Source of the DNA: Rubrivivax rivuli
GTDB taxonomy: Bacteria; Pseudomonadota; Gammaproteobacteria; Burkholderiales; Burkholderiaceae_C
NCBI RefSeq assembly: GCF_004016505.1
Contig: NZ_SACR01000004.1
Location: 740,605-804,604 of the forward strand
Direction of reading: 5' to 3'
Length of the DNA: 64,000 nt
Of the stretch, positions 9,062 through 19,724 are shown piece after piece (position 1 is the stretch's first letter; the number at the start of each line of letters is the position of its first letter). The position numbers and the translations under genes are program-made. The notes below the pieces were generated by a model that was not told the DNA's origin, did no database searches, and worked only from the letters and a program-made list of their open reading frames with translations.

Positions 9062-11383
9062 ATGTCCCCAGCCCCAGCCGCCACCCTCCCTGCCGCTCCA
9101 TCCGACCCCACTGCCGAGGCACAGGCGCGCATCGCCGTGCTGGACGACCCGGTCGAGTTCGGCCACGGCACCCGGTGGGTGCAGGGCAGCGCAGGGGCGC
9201 AGGGCCCGCGCATCGCCGAAACCTCGCTGCAGCTCTCGGGCATGCACTGTGCCGCCTGCAGCGGCTTGATCGAAGCAGCCTTGTTCGGTGTGGACGGCGT
9301 GCTGGCCGCCAGCGTCAGCGCGGCCAGCGAACGCGCCACCGTGCGCTGGGACCCGGCGCGCACGCGGCCTTCGGCCTTGATCCAGGCCGTGCGCAGCGCG
9401 GGCTATGGCGCCGTGCCCGACGCCGCCGCGCCGGCCCGTGCCCTGCGCCGGCAGGCGCACCGCCAGGCACTGTGGCGCCTGTTCGTGGCGGCCTTCTGCG
9501 CCATGCAGGTGATGATGCTGGCCACCCCCAGCTACGTGGCCGGGCCCGGCGAACTCGAGCCCGACCTGCGGCAGCTGCTGAACTGGGGCAGCTGGCTGCT
9601 CTCGCTGCCCGTGCTGGCCTTTTCGGCCGGCCCCTTCTTCCGCGGCGCCTGGCTGGCGCTGCGGCAGCGCCGCATCGGCATGGACGTGCCGGTGGCCCTG
9701 GGCGTGGCCATCGCGTTTGTCGCCAGCAGCGGCGCCACCTTCTCGCCGGATGGCGTGTTCGGGCACGAGGTTTACTTCGATTCGCTGACGATGTTCGTCA
9801 GCTTCCTGCTCGGTGCGCGCTACCTGGAGCTGCGGGCTCGCCACCGTGCTGCCGAGGCGCTGGAGAGCCAGCTGGCCTGCCTGCCCGAGACGGCGTGGCG
9901 CGTGGGGCCGGATGGCAGCGTCGAGGCCGTGAGCCTGCAGCGCCTGCGGCCCGGCGACCTGCTGCGCGTGCCGCTGGGCCAGGCCTTCCCGGCCGACGGC
10001 GTGCTGGCGCAAGGCCACACGCAGGCCGACGAAGCGCTGCTCACCGGCGAAAGCGCCCCCGTGCCCAAGCCCGAAGGCGCGCCGGTCGTGGCCGGCAGCA
10101 CCAACCTGGGTGCGCCGGTGCTCATGCGCGTGCAGCGCGTGGGTGGCGACACGCGGCTGGAGACCATCGTGGCGATGATGCGCAGCGCCTCGGCGCAGCG
10201 CCCCGCCGCGGCGCTGCTGGCCGACCGCTGGGCCGCGCCCTTCCTCTGGACGGTGCTGCTGCTGGCCGCGGCTGGTGCGGCCGCTTGGAGCGTGATCGAC
10301 CCCAGCCGCGCGGTGTGGGTGGCGGTTTCGGTGCTCATCGTCACCTGCCCTTGTGCGCTGTCATTGGCGGTGCCAGCCACGCTGGTGGCCGCTGCCCGCG
10401 GCCTGGCGCGCCACGGCGTGCTGCTGCAGCGGCTGGACGCGCTGGAGCGCCTGGCCCGCGTGCAGCAGGTCTTCTTCGACAAGACCGGCACGCTGACCGA
10501 AGAAGCGCTGCAGCTCACGGCCATCACGCGCACGGCCGCGGGCCGCGTGCACTGGGCGGATGACGCTGCGGCGCTGGCCACGGCGGCGGCGCTGGCGGCG
10601 TGGTCGCGCCACCCCGCATCGCAGGCGCTGGTGGCGGCGCAGGCCGAGCGATCCACACCGGGCCACGACGGGCTGGCCTGGCAGCAGGTGGCCGAAGTGG
10701 CCGGGCAGGGCGTGCAGGCCCAGGACGCGCAGGGCCGCACATGGCGCCTGGGCCAGGCCGCCTGGGCGGCAGGCGTGCCGCTGGCGGATGACGCTGCTGC
10801 CGCCTCGCAGGTGGCGCTGGCCTGTGAAGGCGAACTGCTGGCGCTCTTCAGCCTGGACGAAGCCCTGCGCCCCGGCGCGGTGGCCGCCGTGCAGGCGCTG
10901 CAGTCCGCCGGCGTGCAGCTCACGCTTCTGACGGGCGACGCTCAGGCGCGCGCGCAGGCCCTGGCGCAACGCCTGGGCCTGCAAGACGTGCGCGCCCGCG
11001 CCACGCCCGAAGACAAGCTGGCGGCCGTGGCGCAGGCGCAGCAGCAAGGCCGCACGGTGGCCATGGTGGGCGACGGCGTCAACGACGCCCCCGTGCTGGC
11101 GCGTGCCGATGTCTCGCTGGCCATGGGGCAGGGCGCCTTGGTCGCGCGCAGCCAGGCCGATGCCGTGATCACCTCCAACGACCTGGGCGACCTCGTGCAC
11201 GCCCGCCAGCGCGCGCTGCATGCGGTGCGCATCGTGCGCCAGAACATGGTCTGGGCCGCCGCCTACAACGCCACCAGCATCCCGCTGGCGCTGATGGGCT
11301 GGCTGCCGCCCTGGGCCGCGGGCCTGGGCATGGCGCTGAGCTCGCTGCTCGTCATCGGCAACGCGCTGCGCGCGGCGCGCTGA
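9062..11383 (+). CDS. ccoI: Copper-translocating P1B-type ATPase for cbb3 oxidase assembly
   Basis: 773 residues. An N-terminal heavy-metal-associated domain carries GMHCAAC (Cys63, Cys66). The P1B core has the transmembrane metal site CPC (residues 429-431), the phosphorylation motif DKTGT at 473 and the hinge GDGVND at about 670. CcoI/FixI-type pumps (CopA2) export Cu(I) slowly to the periplasm for insertion into CcoN rather than for detoxification. The position directly ahead of ccoS and ccoN supports that role. The N-terminus before the HMA domain is an unconserved ~50-residue Ala/Pro-rich extension. Confidence 0.93.
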   Translation: MSPAPAATLPAAPSDPTAEAQARIAVLDDPVEFGHGTRWVQGSAGAQGPRIAETSLQLSGMHCAACSGLIEAALFGVDGVLAASVSAASERATVRWDPARTRPSALIQAVRSAGYGAVPDAAAPARALRRQAHRQALWRLFVAAFCAMQVMMLATPSYVAGPGELEPDLRQLLNWGSWLLSLPVLAFSAGPFFRGAWLALRQRRIGMDVPVALGVAIAFVASSGATFSPDGVFGHEVYFDSLTMFVSFLLGARYLELRARHRAAEALESQLACLPETAWRVGPDGSVEAVSLQRLRPGDLLRVPLGQAFPADGVLAQGHTQADEALLTGESAPVPKPEGAPVVAGSTNLGAPVLMRVQRVGGDTRLETIVAMMRSASAQRPAAALLADRWAAPFLWTVLLLAAAGAAAWSVIDPSRAVWVAVSVLIVTCPCALSLAVPATLVAAARGLARHGVLLQRLDALERLARVQQVFFDKTGTLTEEALQLTAITRTAAGRVHWADDAAALATAAALAAWSRHPASQALVAAQAERSTPGHDGLAWQQVAEVAGQGVQAQDAQGRTWRLGQAAWAAGVPLADDAAAASQVALACEGELLALFSLDEALRPGAVAAVQALQSAGVQLTLLTGDAQARAQALAQRLGLQDVRARATPEDKLAAVAQAQQQGRTVAMVGDGVNDAPVLARADVSLAMGQGALVARSQADAVITSNDLGDLVHARQRALHAVRIVRQNMVWAAAYNATSIPLALMGWLPPWAAGLGMALSSLLVIGNALRAAR

Positions 11384-11407
11384 AAGCCTCGCACAGCGCT
11401 GCAAGCC

Positions 11408-11599
11408 ATGGAAAGCCTCTACCTGCTGATCCCGCTGTCGGCGCTGCTGGTGCTCGGGATCATTGCCGTGTTCGGCTGGGCGCTGCACCGCGGCCAGTTC
11501 GAGGACATCGATGCCGAAGCTGAACGCATCCTGACCGACGAAGCGCCTGCGCTTGACAGCCGTCAAGGCCAGAAACCGACCCCGGGCGAAGAATCCTGA
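11408..11599 (+). CDS. ccoS: cbb3-type cytochrome oxidase assembly protein CcoS
   Basis: 63 residues starting [18 protein letters not shown], one transmembrane helix, then the conserved [14 protein letters not shown] segment. This is a standard CcoS, required for cofactor insertion into the cbb3 oxidase. It lies 24 bases after ccoI. Its 3' end contains a TTGAC-N4-GTCAA dyad that may be a promoter element for ccoN. Confidence 0.93.
   Translation: MESLYLLIPLSALLVLGIIAVFGWALHRGQFEDIDAEAERILTDEAPALDSRQGQKPTPGEES
11553..11566 (+). promoter_or_regulatory. FNR-like dyad inside ccoS, upstream of ccoN
   Basis: TTGAC-AGCC-GTCAA, a perfect dyad that keeps the TTGA....TCAA core of the FNR/Anr/FixK consensus and differs only at the two innermost positions. 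Its centre (11559.5) plus 41.5 gives a start near 11601, and AAGAAT sits at 11589-11594, where the -10 should be. That would give a 34-base leader for ccoN with the ribosome site AGAGGAGAA. The two innermost mismatches keep this below certain. Confidence 0.5.
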
Positions 11600-11634
11600 G
11601 CGTCGTATCAGTCACACCGAAGAGGAGAAGTTCA

Positions 11635-13086
11635 ATGGCATCAAGCAACGTCGCTGCCCGCCCCGGCAGCAGCGTCTACAGCGACACCACCGTCCGGTTG
11701 TTCTCGCTGGCCGCTGTGTTGTGGGGTGTGGTGGGCATGCTGGTGGGCGTGGTCATCGCCGCCCAGCTGGCCTGGCCCGAACTGAACTTCGGCATCCCCT
11801 GGCTGAGCTACGGGCGCTTGCGCCCGCTGCACACCAACGCGGTGATCTTCGCCTTCGGTGGCTGCACGCTCTTCGCGTGTTCGTACCACGTGGTGCAGCG
11901 CACCTGCCAGACGCGTCTTTTCCTGCCCAAGCTGGCGCTCTTCACCTTCTGGGGCTGGCAGCTGGTGATCCTGGCCGCGGCCATCACGCTGCCGCTGGGC
12001 ATGACGCAAGGCAAGGAATACGCCGAGCTTGAGTGGCCCATCGACCTGCTGATCGCGGTGGTGTGGGTCAGCTACGCCATCGTGTTCTTCGGCACCATCG
12101 GCACGCGCAAGGTGCGCCACATCTACGTGGCCAACTGGTTCTTCGGTGCTTTCATCATCGCGGTGGCGCTGCTGCACATCGTCAACAGCGCGGCCATCCC
12201 CGCGGGCCTGTTCAAGAGCTACAGCGCCTACGCCGGCGTGCAGGACGCGATGATCCAGTGGTGGTACGGCCACAACGCGGTGGGCTTCTTCCTCACCGCC
12301 GGCTTCCTGGGGATGATGTATTACTTCATCCCGAAGCAGGCCGAGCGCCCGGTGTACAGCTACCGCCTGAGCATCGTGCACTTCTGGGCGCTGATCTTCA
12401 CCTACATGTGGGCCGGCCCCCACCACCTGCACTACACCGCGCTGCCCGACTGGGCGCAGAGCGTGGGCATGGTCTTCAGCCTGGTGCTGCTGGCGCCCAG
12501 CTGGGGCGGGATGATCAACGGGATCATGACGCTCAGCGGTGCCTGGCACAAGCTGCGCGAGGACCCGATCCTGAAGTTCCTCATCGTGTCGCTCAGCTTC
12601 TACGGCATGAGTACCTTCGAGGGCCCGATGATGTCCATCAAGACCGTCAACGCCCTCAGCCACTACACCGACTGGACGGTGGGCCACGTGCACAGCGGCG
12701 CCCTGGGCTGGGTGGGCCTGATCAGCATGGGCAGCCTGTACTACCTGATTCCGCGCCTCTTCGGCCAGAAGCAGATGTACAGCGTGAAGGCCATCGAGGC
12801 GCACTTCTGGATCGCCACCGTGGGCATCGTGCTCTACATCGCCGCGATGTGGATCGCCGGTGTGATGCAGGGCCTGATGTGGCGCGCCGTGAACCCTGAC
12901 GGCACGCTCGTCTACAGCTTCGTCGAGAGCGTGAAGGCCACCTACCCGTACTACGTGGTGCGCCTGCTGGGCGGTGCGCTCTACCTGGGCGGCATGCTGA
13001 TCATGGCCTGGAACACGGTGATGACGGTGCGCGGCGGCCGTCCGGCCGAAGTGCGCATCCCCACGGTGTCGCCGGCCCACGCCTGA
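11635..13086 (+). CDS. ccoN: Cytochrome c oxidase cbb3-type, subunit I
   Basis: 483 residues, a 12-helix haem-copper oxidase subunit that holds haem b, haem b3 and CuB and reduces O2 at low concentration. Landmark segments: [16 protein letters not shown] with the haem-b His, [13 protein letters not shown] with a CuB-site His and the redox-active Tyr, the His-His pair in [14 protein letters not shown], and [11 protein letters not shown] with the distal haem ligands. It is preceded by a strong ribosome site (AGAGGAGAA). It begins the ccoN-O-Q-P structural operon. Confidence 0.98.
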   Translation: MASSNVAARPGSSVYSDTTVRLFSLAAVLWGVVGMLVGVVIAAQLAWPELNFGIPWLSYGRLRPLHTNAVIFAFGGCTLFACSYHVVQRTCQTRLFLPKLALFTFWGWQLVILAAAITLPLGMTQGKEYAELEWPIDLLIAVVWVSYAIVFFGTIGTRKVRHIYVANWFFGAFIIAVALLHIVNSAAIPAGLFKSYSAYAGVQDAMIQWWYGHNAVGFFLTAGFLGMMYYFIPKQAERPVYSYRLSIVHFWALIFTYMWAGPHHLHYTALPDWAQSVGMVFSLVLLAPSWGGMINGIMTLSGAWHKLREDPILKFLIVSLSFYGMSTFEGPMMSIKTVNALSHYTDWTVGHVHSGALGWVGLISMGSLYYLIPRLFGQKQMYSVKAIEAHFWIATVGIVLYIAAMWIAGVMQGLMWRAVNPDGTLVYSFVESVKATYPYYVVRLLGGALYLGGMLIMAWNTVMTVRGGRPAEVRIPTVSPAHA

Positions 13087-13109
13087 AACCGACCAGAGGC
13101 AACAACACC

Positions 13110-13730
13110 ATGGCTCAGAACCACACCCCTGCCGGTCACGAGAAGATCGAGACCAGCAACTTCCTGATGATCGTGCTCATCCTGCTGGCAGTGGCCGTCG
13201 GCGGCATGGTCGAGATCGTCCCGCTGTTCTTCCAGCGCTCGACCACGCAGCCGCTGGAGGGCGTGAAGCCCTACACCGCGCTGCAGCTCGCTGGCCGCGA
13301 CATCTACCTGCGCGAGGGTTGCTACAACTGCCACTCGCAGATGGTGCGCCCCTTCCGCGCCGAGGCGCTGCGCTACGGGCAGCTCTCGCAGGCCGGCGAG
13401 TTCGTCTACGACCACCCCTTCCAGTGGGGCAGCAAGCGCACGGGCCCTGACCTGCACCGCGTGGGCGGCAAGTACAGCGACGAGTGGCACCTCATCCACC
13501 TCTACAACCCGCGCGACCTGGTGCCCGAATCGAACATGCCGGCCTACCCCTGGCTGCTGAAGGCCACGGTCGAGCCCGAGAGCATGGCCCCGCGCATGAA
13601 GGCGCTGCGCACGGCCGGCGTGCCCTACAGCGATGCCGAGATCGCCAAGGCCGCCGAAGACGTGAAGGGCCGCACCGAGATGGATGCGCTCATCGCCTAC
13701 CTGCAGGTGCTGGGCACCGCGCGCAAGTGA
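13110..13730 (+). CDS. ccoO: Cytochrome c oxidase cbb3-type, subunit II (monohaem cytochrome c)
   Basis: 206 residues. One N-terminal transmembrane anchor (about residues 17-40) and a periplasmic cytochrome c domain with CYNCH (Cys71, Cys74, His75). The distal Met is probably in SNMPAYPWL. It passes electrons from CcoP to CcoN. The covalent haem requires the Ccm system encoded at 56-63 kb of this window. Spacing to ccoN is 23 bases. Confidence 0.97.
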   Translation: MAQNHTPAGHEKIETSNFLMIVLILLAVAVGGMVEIVPLFFQRSTTQPLEGVKPYTALQLAGRDIYLREGCYNCHSQMVRPFRAEALRYGQLSQAGEFVYDHPFQWGSKRTGPDLHRVGGKYSDEWHLIHLYNPRDLVPESNMPAYPWLLKATVEPESMAPRMKALRTAGVPYSDAEIAKAAEDVKGRTEMDALIAYLQVLGTARK

Positions 13731-13751
13731 ACGTCAGTTCAAGGAGCGTTC

Positions 13752-13937
13752 ATGGACGTCAATGACCTTCGCGTGATCGTCACGCTCAGCGGCTTCGTGC
13801 TCTTCCTGGTGCTGGTGGTGCGCACCTGGAGCAGCCGCAACCGCAGCGAACACCAGGCCGCGGCGCAGCTGCCCTTCCTGGAAGACCAGGCCGAGAACCC
13901 GGCCGCCCGCGCAGAACAACGAGGAGTGCAGTCGTGA
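13752..13937 (+). CDS. ccoQ: cbb3-type oxidase subunit IV (CcoQ)
   Basis: 61 residues, one transmembrane helix (about residues 10-28) and a short charged tail, as in CcoQ/FixQ, which stabilises the cbb3 complex. Preceded by AAGGAG. Its stop overlaps the GTG start of ccoP by 4 bases (GTGA). Confidence 0.9.
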   Translation: MDVNDLRVIVTLSGFVLFLVLVVRTWSSRNRSEHQAAAQLPFLEDQAENPAARAEQRGVQS

Positions 13938-14831
13938 GTGATTTCATCAACAGTGGCTGGGCCCTCTTCGTGGCCGCCACCACCGTGCTGGGGTTGGTGC
14001 TCTGCCTGGTGCTGCTGGCCATTGCCAGCCGCCGCAAGGTGATGGCCGACGACAACACCACCGGCCACGTGTGGGACGAAGACCTGCGCGAGTTGAACAA
14101 CCCGCTGCCGCGCTGGTGGATGTGGCTGTTCGTCATCACCGTGGTCTTCGCAGCCGTCTACCTGGCCTTCTACCCGGGTCTGGGCAGCCACCCCGGCACG
14201 CTGAAGTGGAGCAGCACCGGCCAGTACGAGGCCGAGCAGAAGAAGGCCGAAGCCGCGCTGGCGCCGGTGTACGCCAAGTTCGCGCCGATGACGGCCGAGC
14301 AACTGGCCCGCGACACTGCCGCCATGGGCATCGGCCAGCGCCTGTACCTGAACAACTGCGCGCAGTGCCATGGCAGCGATGCGCGGGGCAGCAAGGGCTT
14401 CCCGAACCTGGCCGACACCGACTGGCTGGGCGCCGGCACGCACGATTACGTCAAGCAGGTGATCGTGCAGGGCCGCGTCGGCATGATGCCGCCCATGGCC
14501 GCGGCCGTGGGCAGTGCCGAAGACGTGCGCAACGTGGCGAACTATGTGCTCAGCCTCTCGGGCAGCGCCCACAACAACATCGCGGCGGAGATGGGCAAGG
14601 CCAAGTTCGGCACCTGTGCCGGCTGCCACGGCGCCGATGGCAAGGGCAACGCTGCGCTCGGTGCGCCCAACCTCACCGACAAGATCTGGCTGCACGGCTG
14701 GGGCGAGCAGGCTATCGTCAACATCATCACCAACGGCAAGAACAACGCCATGCCCGCCCAGGGCCGGCTGCTGACGCCGGAACAGGTGCATGTGCTCGGC
14801 GCCTACGTCTGGAGCCTCTCGCAAGGCACCC

Positions 14832-14848
<17 letters not shown>
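13934..14848 (+). CDS. ccoP: Cytochrome c oxidase cbb3-type, subunit III (dihaem cytochrome c)
   Basis: 304 residues with two N-terminal transmembrane helices (about 8-30 and 61-80) and two cytochrome c domains. Haem sites are CAQCH at 142-146 and CAGCH at 228-232. Distal Met ligands are likely in GMMPPM and NAMPAQGRLL. This is the electron entry subunit of the cbb3 oxidase. The two-helix form is the long variant of CcoP. Starts with GTG, preceded by GAGGAG. Confidence 0.97.
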
Positions 14849-16319
<1,471 letters not shown>

Positions 16320-16339
16320 CGGCACCGCAGGAGACCACC

Positions 16340-16588
16340 ATGACCACAAGCACATTGCAGACCGGCCACCCACTGCCCCCGGGCGGTGCCACCACGCGCC
16401 GCTGGTGGCGCGAACCGATGATGTGGCTGGTGATCGGCGGGCCGCTGCTCGTGGTGGTGGCCAGCTTCATCACGCTGGCGCTGGCCCTCCGCCACCCCGA
16501 CCCGGTGCTGGCCACGCCCAAGGCCCACAGCAAGGCCGAACAACCGGCCGTGCAGGGCCGCAACCACGCGGCCACGCCGGAGCGCTGA
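16340..16588 (+). CDS. Small FixH/CcoH-like membrane protein
   Basis: 82 residues: MTTSTLQT start, the WWREPMMW approach, one transmembrane helix (about residues 28-50) and a short periplasmic tail ending NHAATPER. Position directly after ccoG and the sequence WREPMMWLVIGGP match the FixH/CcoH family, which helps assemble the cbb3 oxidase. Typical FixH proteins are about twice this length, with an extra periplasmic domain that is missing here. GGAG lies well placed ahead of the ATG. Last gene of the cco run, convergent with fnr. Confidence 0.75.
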   Translation: MTTSTLQTGHPLPPGGATTRRWWREPMMWLVIGGPLLVVVASFITLALALRHPDPVLATPKAHSKAEQPAVQGRNHAATPER

Positions 16589-16600
16589 GCGCCCGGCCCC

Positions 16601-17338
16601 TCAGCAGGGGCTGCCGTTGACCAGCGCCTGCAGCGCCTCGGGGTTGAGCACCGTGATCTGGCGCTGTTTCACGTCGAGGATGCCCTCGTCCTGGAACTTG
16701 CTGAACGCCCGGCTCACGGTCTCCAGCTTCAGGCCGAGATAGCTGCCGATTTCCTCGCGCGTCATGCGCAGCACCAGGCTGCTGGCCGAGAAGCCGCGCG
16801 TGCGCAGCCGCTGCGTCAGGTTCAGCAGGAAAGCCGCCAGTCGCTCTTCGGCGCGCATGCTGCCCAGCAGCAGCATCACGCCGTGGTCGCGCACGATCTC
16901 GCGGCTCATGATCTTGTGGAAGTGGCGCTGCAGGTCGCTGATCTCGCGCGAGAGGTCTTCGAGCTGGTGGTACGGGATCACGCAGACCTGCGAGTCTTCC
17001 AGCGCCACGGCGTCGCAGGTGTGGCGGTCGGTGCCGATGCCATCCAGGCCCAGCAACTCGCCGGCCATCTGGAAGCCCGTGACCTGATCGCGCCCGTCTT
17101 CCGACGAGAGGCAGGTCTTGAAGAAGCCCGTGCGTACCGCGTAGAGCGAAGTGAAGGCCTCGCCGCTGCGGAACAGCGCGTCGCCGCGCGGCACGCTGCG
17201 GCGGGTGGCGACGATGGCGTCCAGCCGCTCCATCTGCGCCTCGCCGATGCCCACGGGCAGACACAGTTCGCGCAGGTTGCAGCTGGAACAGGCGACCTTG
17301 AAAGGCTCCAGGCGGACAGGCGGCAGGGTGGTTTGCAT
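16601..17338 (-). CDS. fnr: FNR-type oxygen-sensing transcription regulator
   Basis: 245 residues from MQTTLPPVRL. An N-terminal cysteine cluster Cys17, Cys20, Cys26 together with Cys108 (in RHTC) forms the expected [4Fe-4S] ligand set. The CRP-like cyclic-nucleotide fold follows. The C-terminal helix-turn-helix contains LETVSRAFSKFQ, with the Glu, Ser and Arg that in FNR read the TTGAT half-site. Loss of the cluster in oxygen inactivates DNA binding. The frame is open 39 bases further upstream; I chose the ATG that places the cysteines as in known FNRs. It is divergent from hemN, and a matching FNR box lies between them. Confidence 0.95.
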   Translation of the reverse strand: MQTTLPPVRLEPFKVACSSCNLRELCLPVGIGEAQMERLDAIVATRRSVPRGDALFRSGEAFTSLYAVRTGFFKTCLSSEDGRDQVTGFQMAGELLGLDGIGTDRHTCDAVALEDSQVCVIPYHQLEDLSREISDLQRHFHKIMSREIVRDHGVMLLLGSMRAEERLAAFLLNLTQRLRTRGFSASSLVLRMTREEIGSYLGLKLETVSRAFSKFQDEGILDVKQRQITVLNPEALQALVNGSPC

Positions 17339-17433
17339 GGCAGGGCGTACAGCTGGTGAGCCACCAGTATGGCGCATGCCAAAACCCCGCCCGCAACGCA
17401 GCGGCGCGCCGCGGGCGCTGCCGAGCCCCGGGC

Positions 17434-17447
17434 TTGAGCAGGATCAA
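17434..17447 (+). promoter_or_regulatory. FNR/Anr binding site between fnr and hemN
   Basis: TTGAG-CAGG-ATCAA matches the consensus TTGAT-N4-ATCAA in nine of ten positions. Centre 17440.5. The hemN start codon is 41 bases downstream and the fnr start codon about 100 bases away. Likely activates hemN under low oxygen and may also act on fnr itself. Confidence 0.8.
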
Positions 17448-17480
17448 TGCGGCCGGCTGGCGCTTTGGCACAGTGGGTTC

Positions 17481-18893
17481 ATGAACATCCTGGACACCGC
17501 CCCCGTGGACACGCTGCTGACCGACGACCTGCTGCGCAGGCTGGACGTGCCCGGGCCGCGCTACACCAGCTACCCCACGGCCGACCGCTTCGTCGAGGCC
17601 TTCGGCGCCGAGGCCTACCGCCAGGCGCTGCGCCAGCGCGCGCAGGGGGCCGTGGTCGGCGGCGCGCAGCCGCTGTCGATCTACGTGCACATCCCGTTCT
17701 GCGAGCAGCTCTGCTACTACTGCGCCTGCAACAAGATCATCACCAAGCACAAGAGCCGCGGGGCGGAGTACCTGCTCGACCTGCAGCGCGAGATCGAGCT
17801 GCACGCGGCCGAGCTGGGGCGCGGCCAGCCGGTCTCGCAGCTGCACCTGGGGGGCGGTTCGCCCACCTTCCTGAGCGACGAAGAACTCGCTCAGCTGATG
17901 GCGATGCTGCGCGCCGCCTTCAAGCTGCAGCCCGAAGCCGAGATCAGCATCGAGGTCGACCCGCGCACCGCCACGCGCGAGCGCCTGCGCAACCTGGCTG
18001 CGATGGGCTTCAACCGCGTGAGCTTCGGCATCCAGGACTTCGACCCCGAGGTGCAGGTGGCCGTGCACCGCGTGCAGAGCTTCGACAGCGTGCGCGAGCT
18101 GGTGGCCGAGGCGCGGGCGCTGCGCTTCGAGTCGATCAACGCCGACCTCATCTACGGCCTGCCCAAGCAGACGCCGGAATCCTTCCGCCGCACCATCGCA
18201 CAGGTGGCCGAGCTGCGCCCCACGCGCGTGGCCATGTACGCCTATGCCCACCTGCCGCAGCGCTTCAAGCCGCAGCGCCGCATCGACGACCACGCGCTGC
18301 CCACGGCCGAGCAGCGCATCCAGATGCTGCGCGCCGGCCTCGCCGGCTTCGTGGCCAACGGCTACACCTACATCGGCATGGACCACTTCGCGCTGCCGGG
18401 CGACGCGCTGGCCATCGCCAAGCGCCAGGGGCGCCTGCACCGCAACTTCCAGGGCTACACCACGCAGCCCGACTGCGACCTGGTGAGCCTGGGCGTCTCG
18501 GCCATCGGCCGCATCGGCGCCACCTACAGCCAGAACGCCAAGACCCTGCCCGAGTACCACGACGCGTTGGCCCAGGGCAACTTCCCCATCGTGCGCGGAC
18601 TGGCGCTGACGCGCGACGACCTCATCCGCCGCGCCGTCATCATGGCGCTGATGTGCCAGGGGCGCGTGGAGTTCGAGAGCATCGAGCTCGCGCACCTGGT
18701 GAAGATGCGCGAGGTGTTCGCCCCCGAGCTCGAGCAGCTGCAGCCGCTGCAGGCCCTGGGCCTGGTGGAGCTGGGCGAGCGCGAGATCCAGGTCACGGCC
18801 ACCGGCTGGTTCTTCGTGCGGGCGGTGGCCATGGTCTTCGACCGCCACCTGCAGGCCGACCGCGTGCGCGAGCGTTTCTCGCGCATCATCTGA
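17481..18893 (+). CDS. hemN: Oxygen-independent coproporphyrinogen III dehydrogenase
   Basis: 470 residues. A radical-SAM enzyme that decarboxylates coproporphyrinogen III to protoporphyrinogen IX without O2, feeding haem synthesis. The radical-SAM cluster motif CEQLCYYCAC is at residues 74-83 after YVHIPF, as in true HemN. The HemN C-terminal domain is present. I chose the ATG at 17481; the frame is open upstream but would run through the FNR box. Haem made here would serve the neighbouring cytochrome oxidase under microoxic conditions. Confidence 0.97.
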   Translation: MNILDTAPVDTLLTDDLLRRLDVPGPRYTSYPTADRFVEAFGAEAYRQALRQRAQGAVVGGAQPLSIYVHIPFCEQLCYYCACNKIITKHKSRGAEYLLDLQREIELHAAELGRGQPVSQLHLGGGSPTFLSDEELAQLMAMLRAAFKLQPEAEISIEVDPRTATRERLRNLAAMGFNRVSFGIQDFDPEVQVAVHRVQSFDSVRELVAEARALRFESINADLIYGLPKQTPESFRRTIAQVAELRPTRVAMYAYAHLPQRFKPQRRIDDHALPTAEQRIQMLRAGLAGFVANGYTYIGMDHFALPGDALAIAKRQGRLHRNFQGYTTQPDCDLVSLGVSAIGRIGATYSQNAKTLPEYHDALAQGNFPIVRGLALTRDDLIRRAVIMALMCQGRVEFESIELAHLVKMREVFAPELEQLQPLQALGLVELGEREIQVTATGWFFVRAVAMVFDRHLQADRVRERFSRII

Positions 18894-18895
18894 GG

Positions 18896-19618
18896 GTGGA
18901 AGTCCCCCTCGTCGTCAGCGCCACGCTGCTGGGTCTGGCCGGCGCGCCGCACTGCGCCGCGATGTGCAGCGCGCCCTGCGCCGCCGCCACCGGCCGGCAG
19001 CCGCGGCACAGCCTCGTGTTCCATCTCGCCCGCGTGGGCAGCTATGCGCTCGGCGGCGCCGTGGTGGCTTCGAGCGTGGCCGCGCTGGCGGCGTGGTCGG
19101 CACTGAGCCCGGCACTGCGCCCGCTGTGGGTGCTGCTGCACGCCGGCGCCCTGGCGCTGGGCCTGTGGCTGTTGATCCAGGCCCGCCAGCCGGCCTGGAT
19201 GGAGCGCCTGGGGCGCGTGCCCGCGGCCGAGGGCGGCCTGACCGTGGCGGCGGGCCCATCGGGCGGCGCTGCGCCGGCCCCCGGCTGGCAGCGCCTGCAA
19301 GGCCCGGCCCAAGCCGGCGCTGCTGGCGCGCTGTGGGTGGCCTGGCCGTGCGGCTTGCTGCAGTCGGCGCTGCTGGTGGCCGCCCTGGGCAGCAGCGCGG
19401 CCACGGGCGCAGCCGCCATGGCCGGTTTTGCGCTGGCTTCAGCGCCGGGCCTCCTCTTCGGCCCCTGGCTCTTGCAGCGCCTGCTGCGCGGCCAGAACGC
19501 GGCGGCGCGTGAGCGCCTCGCCGTGCGCGCAGCCGGCCTCATGCTGGTGGCGGCAGCGGCCTGGGCGCTGGGCCACGGCGTCTGGCACGAGGTGGCGGCC
19601 TTCTGCGGCCTGGCCTGA
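18896..19618 (+). CDS. Sulfite exporter TauE/SafE (UreH-like) family membrane protein
   Basis: 240 residues starting from a GTG two bases after the hemN stop codon. Begins VEVPLVVSATLLGLAGAPHC and contains about six hydrophobic segments. A Cys-rich N-terminus, PHCAAMCSAPCAA, resembles the GxxHCxxMCG motif of the SafE/UreH-type proteins found in cbb3 oxidase clusters, where a role in metal or oxidase assembly is suspected. The central hydrophilic loop (about residues 100-140) is Ala/Gly/Pro-rich. The family name should not be taken as proof of sulfite export. Confidence 0.8.
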   Translation: MEVPLVVSATLLGLAGAPHCAAMCSAPCAAATGRQPRHSLVFHLARVGSYALGGAVVASSVAALAAWSALSPALRPLWVLLHAGALALGLWLLIQARQPAWMERLGRVPAAEGGLTVAAGPSGGAAPAPGWQRLQGPAQAGAAGALWVAWPCGLLQSALLVAALGSSAATGAAAMAGFALASAPGLLFGPWLLQRLLRGQNAAARERLAVRAAGLMLVAAAAWALGHGVWHEVAAFCGLA

Positions 19619-19658
19619 ACCAGGGCTGGACGTCAGGGGCCCGACAGGGCCCGTGCCT

Positions 19659-19664
19659 TAGAAT
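19659..19664 (+). promoter_or_regulatory. Possible -10 element of the icd promoter
   Basis: TAGAAT lies 60 bases ahead of the icd start. A GGGCCC-GACA-GGGCCC hairpin (19637-19652) occupies the region where the -35 should be and may instead end the upstream transcript. Weak call. Confidence 0.3.
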
Positions 19665-19724
19665 TTGAGAGTCACTTACACCTATGCCGGCAGTGTTGCG
19701 CCGGCCCTGCGGAGACCCCCACAC

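Noticed and set aside
16597..16612. Hairpin GCCCCT-CAGC-AGGGGC between ccoH-like and fnr as a terminator
   Set aside because: No T tract follows on either strand, and most of it lies in the fnr coding end.
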